From contig NZ_CP114065.1 of assembly GCF_027627575.1 (NCBI RefSeq), positions 7,502,001-7,566,000 on the forward strand: DNA of 64,000 bases, read 5' to 3'. Positions 25,923 to 33,843 of this stretch are shown here, one piece after another. This stretch comes from Kribbella sp. CA-293567 (GTDB lineage: Bacteria > Actinomycetota > Actinomycetes > Propionibacteriales > Kribbellaceae). The position numbers and the translations under genes were made by a program. Position 1 is the stretch's first letter; every line of letters starts with the position of its first letter. The notes under the pieces were generated by a model that saw only the letters and a list, made by a program, of their open reading frames with translations, ran no database searches and was not told the origin of the DNA.

Positions 25923-27139
25923 GGTGTTTCTCCAAGCTGTGCAGAGGTTTCGATGAGGTGATCCACAGTCGCCCTGATCAGCGCGGCCGCGGCAAGCAGC
26001 GTTCGTCCTTCGACCTTGTCGGGGGTCTCGGCAGGCGTTTGGTAGCCAGGCATCCCCATCCCGATGCCGATCGCGGGCAGGCCGGCAGCGGCGTACCGGC
26101 GGTTGTCCGAGGCCATCGGGCCGGCGCGCAGCGGTACGCCGGTACGCCGCCCGGCCTGGTCGACCGCTGCCAGCAGAAGTTCGGCCGGTCCGCCGGCCTC
26201 GACCGCGGCTGCGGCACCCAACCGCGCGGCGCCGTCGACGTTGAGGACGAAGGTTCCAGCGGCGAGCTGAGGCGCGTGATGGGCCGAGCCACGCGCTCCG
26301 GCTTCCTCGCCGTCCAGCAGAGCGACCGCCAGGCCGACCGCAGGTGGCAACTCAGCCGACAGCAACCGCGCGACTTCGAGGACCACGGCGACACCGGACG
26401 CGTTGTCGGCGGCGGCCGGATGGCGCTGCTGTGGATCGTCGCCCACGCCGTCGAAGTGCGCAGTCAGCAGTACCGACAACCGGCTGCCGGTCGGGGCGGC
26501 GAAGACTCCGTACACGTTGGCGCCGGTCGTCGCGACGGTGCGCAGCGGTATCGAGGCAGTCACCGTCTCGCCGGCCCTCCGCGCGAGACCGGCGTACAGG
26601 CCGGCTCGTACCGACAAGACGGCGATCTCTCCAGCGGGAGGACCGGCGATCATCTTCGGCATCCAGCCCGCCTCGTCCACGCCGCGGGGAACGAGCAGCC
26701 CAGCCGCCTTGTCCGCGCATGCCCGCTCCACGACCTGCTGGTCGGCGGCCTCGACGGCGACCCACCGACCGGTCCACGATTCCGCTTCTGCGGTCGCGAG
26801 CAGGCCAGAACCGGGCACTGGGATCTCGGCCGAGGTGAGTTGCTCGGCGAAGTCCCGGCGGTGAACGAGTGCCTGCTGCCCGATTGTCAGGGTCGGGGTG
26901 GCCTGCAACTCCTTCACACCGGCGACCTCGAACTCGTCCAGGCGCACCGTGGCACCCAGCGTGCGCAGTTGGTCGGCCAACCAGGCCGCTGACGCCCTGC
27001 CACCCGGCGTACCGATGCGGCGGCCGGTGTAGACGTCGGCGGCGAGCTCACGGACGGTAGCGAGCATCCTCTCGGCAGAGGCGCCGCCGCGGGCCGGTGC
27101 GGCTGGGGCCGCGGTCGGCCCGGGCGACGCGCCGGTCAT
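25919..27139 (-). CDS. M28-family zinc peptidase-like protein in arsenic operon
   Basis: A 406-residue protein with no signal peptide. M28 aminopeptidase motifs: HFD (near residue 226), DNASGVAVVLE, the LLDGEEAGARG catalytic/zinc Glu pair, and NVDG. In most M28 enzymes the last zinc ligand is the His of a YHTPxDT-type motif. Here the motif reads GYQTPAETPDKV, with Gln in that place. It may therefore be a catalytically altered or non-zinc enzyme. ATG at 27139 overlaps the upstream peptide gene's stop by 4 nt (ATGA), giving strict coupling. A role in processing the Cys-rich peptide is an inference. Confidence 0.78.
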   Translation of the reverse strand: MTGASPGPTAAPAAPARGGASAERMLATVRELAADVYTGRRIGTPGGRASAAWLADQLRTLGATVRLDEFEVAGVKELQATPTLTIGQQALVHRRDFAEQLTSAEIPVPGSGLLATAEAESWTGRWVAVEAADQQVVERACADKAAGLLVPRGVDEAGWMPKMIAGPPAGEIAVLSVRAGLYAGLARRAGETVTASIPLRTVATTGANVYGVFAAPTGSRLSVLLTAHFDGVGDDPQQRHPAAADNASGVAVVLEVARLLSAELPPAVGLAVALLDGEEAGARGSAHHAPQLAAGTFVLNVDGAARLGAAAAVEAGGPAELLLAAVDQAGRRTGVPLRAGPMASDNRRYAAAGLPAIGIGMGMPGYQTPAETPDKVEGRTLLAAAALIRATVDHLIETSAQLGETP

Positions 27140-27330
27140 CCGCAGCACCCGCCGGCGGCGGCCTTGTCGGTCCCGCAGCAGCCGGCTGCCGGCTCGGCGT
27201 CGGACTGCACGGTCGGGGTGCTGCCGCAGCAACTGCCCGCCGACGGCGGCGCGAAGGCCTCGGCAGGATCTCCGGCGAACCCGCCGGAGCCGGTGGAGGT
27301 GGTGGAGGTGGTGGCGATCTCGCTGGTCAT
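27136..27330 (-). CDS. small Cys-Cys-Gly peptide, first gene of the arsenic operon
   Basis: A 64-residue product starting at ATG 27330 (AGGGGA 4-5 nt upstream). An earlier in-frame ATG at 27366 lies within the promoter/operator dyad and is less likely. The N-terminal 30 residues are Ser/Thr/Gly-rich. The C-terminal half holds three vicinal cysteine pairs, SCCGS, GCCGT and GGCCG, with the last at the very C-terminus. No other cysteines occur. Vicinal pairs are the As(III)-binding elements of ArsD, so an arsenite chaperone or sponge is a reasonable guess. A leader-plus-core modified peptide (RiPP) is the other option. I know of no named family. Confidence 0.72.
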   Translation of the reverse strand: MTSEIATTSTTSTGSGGFAGDPAEAFAPPSAGSCCGSTPTVQSDAEPAAGCCGTDKAAAGGCCG

Positions 27331-27344
27331 TTTGTCCCCTGCCT

Positions 27345-27420
27345 CGAGCACTAAGTTGATGTTCATCTAAACAGCGAGGCCCACCTTGCCTTTTGATTAG
27401 ATAGAAGTCAAGATAGACAT
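27345..27420. promoter_or_regulatory. divergent ars promoter and probable ArsR operators
   Basis: The region between the peptide and arsR is AT-richer than its surroundings. Dyads: GATG-TT-CATC around 27357-27366, and TTGA(N11)TCAA around 27393-27411, containing the repeated GATAGA. ArsR sites in other actinobacteria have such dyads; the assignment here is inferred. A TTGCCT / CAAGAT pair with 17-bp spacing would start transcription near the arsR ATG, so arsR may be leaderless. Confidence 0.5.
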
Positions 27421-27786
27421 ATGTCGAAACAAGACCTGCCCGTCGGCCGCGGTGGCGGCTGTTGCGCGCCGATCTCGGTCTCGCCGCTCGACGAGGCCGC
27501 CGCCGTCGAGGGGGCCGCGGTGCTCAAGGCGCTGTCCGACCCGATCCGGTTGCGGTTGATGTCGATCATCGCCTCGGCCGACGACGAGGTCTGCGTCTGC
27601 GACATCACCCCGTACTTCGCCGTGTCCGGGCCGACGATCTCCCACCACCTCCGGGTCCTGCGCGAGGCCGGCCTGGTCGACTGTGAGCGCCGCGGCACCT
27701 GGGTTTACTACTGGCCGCTGCCGGACCGCATGCAGTGGATCTCGGCGCTGCTGGCCGCTCCCGACGCCTCAGCGCTGACTCGCTGA
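27421..27786 (+). CDS. arsR: ArsR/SmtB-family arsenite-responsive repressor
   Basis: A 121-residue winged-helix regulator. The HTH segment is VSGPTISHHLRVLREAGLVDC, with the alpha-3 metalloid motif EVCVCDIT (C-x-C) in the place of the ArsR ELCVCDL site. The N-terminus carries an additional vicinal pair, GGGCCAPI, which could be the third-thiolate donor. It is divergent from the CCG-peptide operon and 64 bp ahead of acr3. It has no clear Shine-Dalgarno, consistent with a leaderless mRNA. It would repress both arms of the cluster. Confidence 0.92.
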   Translation: MSKQDLPVGRGGGCCAPISVSPLDEAAAVEGAAVLKALSDPIRLRLMSIIASADDEVCVCDITPYFAVSGPTISHHLRVLREAGLVDCERRGTWVYYWPLPDRMQWISALLAAPDASALTR

Positions 27787-27850
27787 CCTTCCGCGACGGC
27801 ACCCGGTACGACCGTCGATCCGAATCCCCTGCCCGATCGGGAGACCCCTC

Positions 27851-28933
27851 ATGCCCGCAACCGCGAACAAGACAACGCCGTCCACCGACGGCCGCGTCGT
27901 CGCGCAACTGTCCTTCCTCGACCGGTTCCTGGCCGCTTGGATCCTCGCCGCGATGGCGCTCGGGCTGCTGCTCGGCCGGTTCGTGCCCGGCCTGGACGAC
28001 GCCCTGAACGCGGTCGAGATCGGCTCGGTCAGCCTGCCGATCGCGATCGGGCTGCTGTTGATGATGTACCCCGTGCTGGCCAAAGTGCGTTATACCGAGA
28101 CCGGTCGGGTCACCGGCGACCGTCGGCTGCTGGCCGCGTCGCTGGTCCTGAACTGGGTCGTCGGACCGGCGTTGATGTTCGCGCTGGCCTGGTTGCTGCT
28201 GCCCGACCTGCCGGAGTACCGCACCGGCCTCGTCATCGTCGGTCTGGCCCGCTGTATCGCCATGGTGCTGATCTGGAACGACCTGTCCTGCGGTGACCGC
28301 GAGGCCGCCGCCGTCCTGGTGGCGATCAACTCCGTCTTCCAGATCATCGCGTTCGCCGGCCTGGGCTGGTTCTACCTGCAGGTGCTGCCCGGCTGGCTCG
28401 GCCTGGAGACCACCAGCGCGGAGTTCTCGATCGGCGCGATCGCCGTCAGTGTGCTGGTGTTCCTCGGCATTCCGTTGCTGGCGGGCTACCTGACCCGCAC
28501 CATCGGCGAGAGGACCCGTGGCCGGGACTGGTACGAGGCGCGCTTCCTGCCCAGGATCGGCCCGGTCGCCCTCTACGGTCTGCTGTTCACGATCGTGATG
28601 CTGTTCGCGCTGCAAGGCGACGCGATCACCAAGGCACCGCTCGACGTTGTCCGCATCGCACTGCCGCTGCTGGCGTACTTCGTGCTCATGTTCGGCGGAT
28701 CCTTCGTCCTCGGGCACCAGCTCGGCCTGGGCTACGCCAAGACCGCGACGCTCGCCTTCACCGCCGCCGGCAACAACTTCGAACTCGCCATAGCAGTTGC
28801 CATCGGCACCTTCGGTGTCACCTCCGGCCAAGCGCTGGCCGGCGTCGTCGGCCCGCTGATCGAGGTTCCCGTCCTCGTCGCACTCGTCTACGTCTCGCTG
28901 TGGGCGAGACGCCGCTTCTACCAGGAGAACTGA
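27851..28933 (+). CDS. acr3: ACR3-family arsenite efflux permease
   Basis: A 360-residue, 10-helix membrane protein. ACR3 signatures include SLPIAIGLLLMMYPVLAKV in helix 2 and GLARCIAMVLIWNDLSCGD with the essential Cys of helix 4, then AAGNNFELAIAVAIGTFG. It exports As(OH)3 in exchange for protons. GGGAG precedes ATG 27851. Its stop overlaps the arsC start by one nucleotide (TGATG). Family assignment is firm. Confidence 0.95.
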   Translation: MPATANKTTPSTDGRVVAQLSFLDRFLAAWILAAMALGLLLGRFVPGLDDALNAVEIGSVSLPIAIGLLLMMYPVLAKVRYTETGRVTGDRRLLAASLVLNWVVGPALMFALAWLLLPDLPEYRTGLVIVGLARCIAMVLIWNDLSCGDREAAAVLVAINSVFQIIAFAGLGWFYLQVLPGWLGLETTSAEFSIGAIAVSVLVFLGIPLLAGYLTRTIGERTRGRDWYEARFLPRIGPVALYGLLFTIVMLFALQGDAITKAPLDVVRIALPLLAYFVLMFGGSFVLGHQLGLGYAKTATLAFTAAGNNFELAIAVAIGTFGVTSGQALAGVVGPLIEVPVLVALVYVSLWARRRFYQEN

Positions 28934-29346
28934 TGTCCGAGAGTGTTCCCGAGGTCCTCTTCGTCTGCATCCACAACGCGGGCCGCTCGCAGATGGCCGC
29001 GGCCCTGCTGGCCCATCACGCCCAGGGCAAGGTGATCGTGCGCTCAGCCGGCTCCCAGCCGGCGGACCAGCTGAACCCGGCCGTCGTCGAAGCGATGACC
29101 GAGCTCGGCCTCGACATCTCCCAGGAGTTCCCCAAGCCCCTCACCGACGACGCGGTGCGAGCCTCCGACGTCGTCATCACCATGGGCTGCGGCGACGAGT
29201 GCCCGTACTACCCCGGCAAGCGCTACCTGGACTGGCAGCTCGAAGACCCGGCCGGCCAAGGCCTCTCCGCCGTCCGCACCATCCGCGACGAGATCGACAC
29301 CCGCGTACGGCAGCTCCTTGCCGACCTGACCGCCGAAGCTGTCTGA
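28933..29346 (+). CDS. arsC: arsenate reductase, low-molecular-weight phosphatase type
   Basis: A 137-residue protein with the LMW-PTP loop CIHNAGRSQ (C-x5-R) at residues 12-20 and the later CGDECPYYPGKRYLDW segment with two further Cys. This type reduces arsenate to arsenite using mycothiol or thioredoxin in actinobacteria; mycothiol is likely here but not shown by the sequence. The start ATG 28933 overlaps acr3. It is convergent with the EssC/EccC-like gene, with only 3 bp between them. Confidence 0.93.
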   Translation: MSESVPEVLFVCIHNAGRSQMAAALLAHHAQGKVIVRSAGSQPADQLNPAVVEAMTELGLDISQEFPKPLTDDAVRASDVVITMGCGDECPYYPGKRYLDWQLEDPAGQGLSAVRTIRDEIDTRVRQLLADLTAEAV

Positions 29347-29349
29347 CGG

Positions 29350-32300
29350 TCAGGCCCGCAAGGTGGTGAGCGGGATCTGCACGGCGATCGGCGTCGACCC
29401 CGGGCCGGTCGTCCAGGCCCGCCCGGTCTTCGGGGTGGCGCGGGTGATGTTGTGCGACAGCCGGACGCCGATCAGATCGCCGTCGCCGATCGAGCGAGGC
29501 TCGATGACCAGGCCTCGGCGCGCTCGGCGGGCCGCGGTCGGCCAACCGCCCATGCCGGTCTGGAAGCCGTCCGTGGAGGCGGCGAAGACCAGGCCGACAC
29601 CCGTGTCGCGGCCGGAGATGATGATCTCCTTCAGCAGCTTGTCGGCGGCGGCCATCATCACCAGATCCGCGTCGTCGATCATCACGACCTTCGGGCCCGG
29701 AATCTGCTCGAGGGTCGACCGGAGCAGGTCCTCGCCCGGATCGGACTGGTTGAGCAACACGACCTGCGGGTGACGCTCCAGCGTGCGCAACGGGGTTTCG
29801 CGAGGCGTGATCAGGATCAGCGACGTACCGCCTGCCAGCAGCGAGACCGCCAGCGCCGACAGGGCGTTGCTACGTCCCGACCCGGGCGGACCCAGTACGG
29901 CGAAGGACGACGCGACCCCCTTCAGGTCGACGCCCAGCGCGCCGGCCTCGTCACCACCCAGCCCGACGAGACCCCAGAGCGGTCGCCGGTCCTCGGCCCG
30001 AACCAACTCGTACGCCGCCGCGAACTCCACCGACGACGGCAACTCGGCCACCGCGAACGGACGTCGCTCGGCCGGCACCTTCGCGTCACGCTTCCGCGCC
30101 TCGGCAGCGATGTCGCGGATCGCGTCGACCTGCGCGGCGCCACCACCCTCGGCCAGTACGGCGATGTGCGTCTCGGTCCCGGTCAGCACATGCCAGCCGC
30201 GCCCGGGAATCACGTTCGCCGGCACCTTCGTGAGCCGCAGCCCGGCGGCCTGGTAGTCGGTCCGATCCGCCTGCCGGAGCAGCAGTTTGTGGTCGTTGTG
30301 CGACGACAGCCGGCCACCCAGCAGCGAGCGCTCGGAGGTCGCGACCACATGGACGCCGACACCGGCCCCTTCGCGCAGCAGCCGCATCACGTCCTGCAGC
30401 ACCTGCCCCTGGTCGTGGTCGTCCAGCATCGACGCCAGCGCGTCCCAACCGTCGATCAGGACCAGGATGTGCGCGGGCCTCGATGCCTTCGGCAACAACT
30501 TGCGCAGCTCGGTCAGGCCGGTCGCGTTGTGCTTTCCGGCCAGCTCCTGCCGCTCGGTGATCTCCTGGCCGAGCCGGCGCAGGATCCGGCTCATCCGCTC
30601 CATGTCGTGCCGCGAGACGACCGCCCCGCAGTGCGGCAGCGTCTCGATCACCGCGAGACCACCACCGGCGGCGTCGATGCCGTAGATGTGCAGGTCCGCC
30701 GTACTGATGTTCTTCGCCGCCGAACCGGCCAGCGTCCGCAGCATCTGCGTCCGCCCCGATCGCGGCGCCCCGATCACGTAGAGATGGCCGAACGTCTCGA
30801 AGTCGACCCCGGCGACCCGTTGCTGCTGCAGGGCCGGCAGATCCTCCAGCGCGTATGGCGCGAACAGCTTCTTCTGCGACGTGTTCGGAAGGTCCGACAA
30901 CAGCAACTGCGCGGTCAGCGCCGGCTGCCAGGGCTTCGGCTGTACGGCGAAGTCCTCCAGCTGGTCGACAGCCCCTCGAACGGCCTCGACCAGGGCCATC
31001 AGGTCGGTGACCGCCAGCGTGGGCGGTGTTTCGTCCACCTCGATCGGCCCGTCGTCCTTGGCGACCGCCCGGCCGAGCGACTCCCAGTCCAGGTCGGTGA
31101 CGTGCACGTTCGACGGCTCGGCCGGCCCCTGCTCGATCAGATCGTCGACCGCGTCCCGCTCGGCGCCGACCCAGGCGGTCTGGAAGAGGTCGGCCAGCCG
31201 CGGCCCACGCCGGATCAGCGCGCGACCGGGGATGTCCGGCGTGATCGACGCGGCCTCGTTCACGTCGACGATGTCCTGCGACTCCGCCTGATCCGTTACC
31301 CGCAAGGCGATCCGCAGGTTGGTGTTGGCCCGGATGTCACCGGTCACCACCCCGGCCGGCCGCTGCGTGGCCAGGATCAGGTGGATGCCCAGCGACCGGC
31401 CGCGCTGCGCGATGCTGATCAGGCCGGGCACGAAGTCCGGGATCTCCCGCACCATCGCGGCGAACTCGTCGATCACCAGCACCAGGCGCGGCAACCGGCC
31501 CAGCGACGGATCCACCAGCCGCTTGGCCTGGTAGTCCACCAGATCCTTCGCGTCCGCCGCGGCCAGGATGCGTTCCCGTCGCCGGAGCTCGGCGTCCAGC
31601 GACTCCAGCACCCGTTCGACCAGGTGCGAGTCCAGGTCGGTGACCATGCCCAGCGTGTGCGGCAGGCCGGCACATTCCTTGAACGCGCTGCCGCCCTTGT
31701 AGTCCACCAGCACGAAGGTCAGCTCGTCCGGCCGGTTGACCGCCGCCAACGAGGCGACCATCGTCTGCAGCAGCTCCGACTTGCCCGAGCCCGTCGTACC
31801 GGCGATCAGGCCGTGCGGTCCGTCGGTCACCAGGTCGAGGACGAACTGTCCGTCGAAGTCGGCGCCGAGCACGAACGAAGTACTGGCCGGACGTCGCTGC
31901 CACCGGTTCACCAGCGCCTCGGCGGTCGGCGGCTCCAGGTCGAGCTCGGGAAGCAGCTTCACCATCTTCGGCAGTCCGGCGTCGTGATCCGGTGTGACGT
32001 CGCGGACCGGCGCCAGCGCGCGGGCGATCTGCTCGCACCAGTCCGAGGTGACCAGATCGGCGCGCACGTTCTTCTGGTCGGGCAGCCCCGGCCGCTTCAC
32101 GGTCAGCGTCTCGAGCCCGGTCGCGATCACCGCGCCGCACTCCTCCGGCAGCAGCCGCTCGTCGCGGTCCAGGCAGATGCTGTAGACACCGACCGCGGGC
32201 CCGTCCGTCAGCACCTGGATGAATCCCGGTACGTCGCGCAGGCGCCGCGCGCCGTCGGCGATCACGACCACCTCCGGGTCGCTCAACGGCTCCTGCTTGT

Positions 32301-33843
32301 TGGTGGAAGCCTCGATCCGCCGCTGCCGGCCCTGCACCTGTGAGATCAGCTCGGTCACCCGGGAGGCAGTCGTCGCCTCGTCGTTGGCGATCAGCACCGC
32401 CGCCGGCGCACCGTCGGGCCGCAGGTGCGGCAACCACCGGACCCAGGCCCAGTCGTCCATCCGATCCGGCTCAGCCAGTACGACGATGCGCAGCTGCCGC
32501 GGCGAGTGCAGAGCAGCCGCCTGGATCACCAGCCACCGGCTCAGCGCCCGCGCTTCCGCATAGTTGCCGGCGATCCCGACCACGCCGTGCCCCCGCAGCG
32601 GTACGGCGACGGGCGCGTCCGGGATCGTCCAGCGGATCGTCCGGTGGTTCTCCTCACGGCCCTGGTCGTCGAGCTCCTTCAGCGAGGCCTGGTCCGCCGT
32701 GCCGAGCCGCAGCAACAGGTAGTCCGGATCGTTGCGGCGCCGCTCCCACAACCGGCTGCCCGGCCGCATCGCCAACTGGGCAACGCGAACGGGGTCGGGC
32801 GCGGTCACGTTCCGGATCAGCCGCTCGCGGGTGACCGCGACGTGGATCTCTTCCTCCAGCGCGGCCCGACGGGCGACGTAACGACGGATCGCTTCGAGGT
32901 GCTCGGCCCGGTTGCTCTTCCGGCCGCTGAAGTAGTTCATGCCCATCATCAGCGGGCTCAGCATCGTGAAGATGAGGAAGTAGTAGGAGTTGAACAGTCC
33001 GACCATCACCATGCCCAGCACGACCGGTGCCAGCACGACCGGCCAGGGGAACGGGCGCTTGGCCGGCGGAGGCGGCGGGTTGGGCAGCCGGATCTTGCTG
33101 TCGTCCAAATGCGGCGCGATCCGCGGCGGCCGGTTGTAGTCGAGACCGAAACCGTCGTCGGCGGCCCGGATCGCGGCGACCGGCTCCAATGACCCGCTGC
33201 AGCGCAGCAGCACCGATCCGACCGACAGGTCCTCCTCCGGCGGCCACTCGTTCACCTGACCGATCGGCACCTCACCCGGGTCGCTCGCCGGCGATGTGCC
33301 GTCCTGCGGGTTCTCGACGTCCTCGACCCGGATCGCACTGGTCGCGGCATCGTCCTCGGGCGGCCCGATCCGGCGGCTCATCACCTTGCCGACCATCGAC
33401 TCGGTCTGGTGCCAGTAGGTCTCGCCCGACGGGCCGACCGTGACCCACAGACCACTGGGCGGTACGCCGCTGCCGGTCAGCCGGATCGAGCACAGCGGAT
33501 CCGAGCCGATCTCGTGGCTCCCCGGCCCGATCCGCCAGATCCGGCCGGCCTCGGGACCGGAGACCGCGTGCAACTCGACGACGACCGGAGCGGCGACGGC
33601 CGTGCTCTGCACCAGGTTCGGCGACTCGGCCGGAGCGCCGACACCGAGCACGCCACCGTCGCGGACTCCCGAACCAGCGAGCGGAGCAGCCGAGTCGAGC
33701 CTCCTGGCGCCGACGAACAACGACAGGCCGGGCCGGCCGAGGCCTTCGGCGAAACCGCCCACGGACAGCCCGCGGGGAAGCTTCACCACCCGGTCGGTAC
33801 GCCGCTCGCCCTGCTGCTCGACGGTGGTCAGGTTCAGTTCCAC
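29350..33843 (-). CDS. T7SS ATPase EccC/EssC-like, FHA-like N-terminus, three FtsK/SpoIIIE domains
   Basis: A 1497-residue motor. An FHA-like domain (IWRIGPGSHEIGSD) sits around residues 95-150, two close transmembrane helices around 263-303 (FPWPVVLAPVVLG onwards), then three FtsK-like ATPase domains. D1 has a canonical Walker A GTTGSGKS (about 677-684) and LVLVIDEF. D2 GAPRSGRT (about 1025) and D3 GPPGSGRS (about 1317) have Arg in place of the Walker Lys. This is the architecture of Firmicutes EssC and of FHA-containing actinobacterial homologues, not mycobacterial EccC. The GTG start at 33843, SD GGGGAAGG, overlaps the upstream gene by 10 nt. Confidence 0.88.
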   Translation of the reverse strand: MELNLTTVEQQGERRTDRVVKLPRGLSVGGFAEGLGRPGLSLFVGARRLDSAAPLAGSGVRDGGVLGVGAPAESPNLVQSTAVAAPVVVELHAVSGPEAGRIWRIGPGSHEIGSDPLCSIRLTGSGVPPSGLWVTVGPSGETYWHQTESMVGKVMSRRIGPPEDDAATSAIRVEDVENPQDGTSPASDPGEVPIGQVNEWPPEEDLSVGSVLLRCSGSLEPVAAIRAADDGFGLDYNRPPRIAPHLDDSKIRLPNPPPPPAKRPFPWPVVLAPVVLGMVMVGLFNSYYFLIFTMLSPLMMGMNYFSGRKSNRAEHLEAIRRYVARRAALEEEIHVAVTRERLIRNVTAPDPVRVAQLAMRPGSRLWERRRNDPDYLLLRLGTADQASLKELDDQGREENHRTIRWTIPDAPVAVPLRGHGVVGIAGNYAEARALSRWLVIQAAALHSPRQLRIVVLAEPDRMDDWAWVRWLPHLRPDGAPAAVLIANDEATTASRVTELISQVQGRQRRIEASTNKQEPLSDPEVVVIADGARRLRDVPGFIQVLTDGPAVGVYSICLDRDERLLPEECGAVIATGLETLTVKRPGLPDQKNVRADLVTSDWCEQIARALAPVRDVTPDHDAGLPKMVKLLPELDLEPPTAEALVNRWQRRPASTSFVLGADFDGQFVLDLVTDGPHGLIAGTTGSGKSELLQTMVASLAAVNRPDELTFVLVDYKGGSAFKECAGLPHTLGMVTDLDSHLVERVLESLDAELRRRERILAAADAKDLVDYQAKRLVDPSLGRLPRLVLVIDEFAAMVREIPDFVPGLISIAQRGRSLGIHLILATQRPAGVVTGDIRANTNLRIALRVTDQAESQDIVDVNEAASITPDIPGRALIRRGPRLADLFQTAWVGAERDAVDDLIEQGPAEPSNVHVTDLDWESLGRAVAKDDGPIEVDETPPTLAVTDLMALVEAVRGAVDQLEDFAVQPKPWQPALTAQLLLSDLPNTSQKKLFAPYALEDLPALQQQRVAGVDFETFGHLYVIGAPRSGRTQMLRTLAGSAAKNISTADLHIYGIDAAGGGLAVIETLPHCGAVVSRHDMERMSRILRRLGQEITERQELAGKHNATGLTELRKLLPKASRPAHILVLIDGWDALASMLDDHDQGQVLQDVMRLLREGAGVGVHVVATSERSLLGGRLSSHNDHKLLLRQADRTDYQAAGLRLTKVPANVIPGRGWHVLTGTETHIAVLAEGGGAAQVDAIRDIAAEARKRDAKVPAERRPFAVAELPSSVEFAAAYELVRAEDRRPLWGLVGLGGDEAGALGVDLKGVASSFAVLGPPGSGRSNALSALAVSLLAGGTSLILITPRETPLRTLERHPQVVLLNQSDPGEDLLRSTLEQIPGPKVVMIDDADLVMMAAADKLLKEIIISGRDTGVGLVFAASTDGFQTGMGGWPTAARRARRGLVIEPRSIGDGDLIGVRLSHNITRATPKTGRAWTTGPGSTPIAVQIPLTTLRA

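Noticed and set aside
27136..27366. Start of the CCG peptide at 27366
   Set aside because: The first 12 codons overlap the AT-rich dyad; the second ATG at 27330 has a proper AGGGGA.
27421..27786. Metal regulator for Zn or Cd
   Set aside because: The CVCD motif, acr3 and arsC partners point to arsenite rather than zinc or cadmium.
29452..32343. 963-codon plus-strand frame opposite the EssC-like gene
   Set aside because: Composition is Arg/Gln/Asp-rich and repetitive without domains, while the sense strand encodes three ATPase domains.
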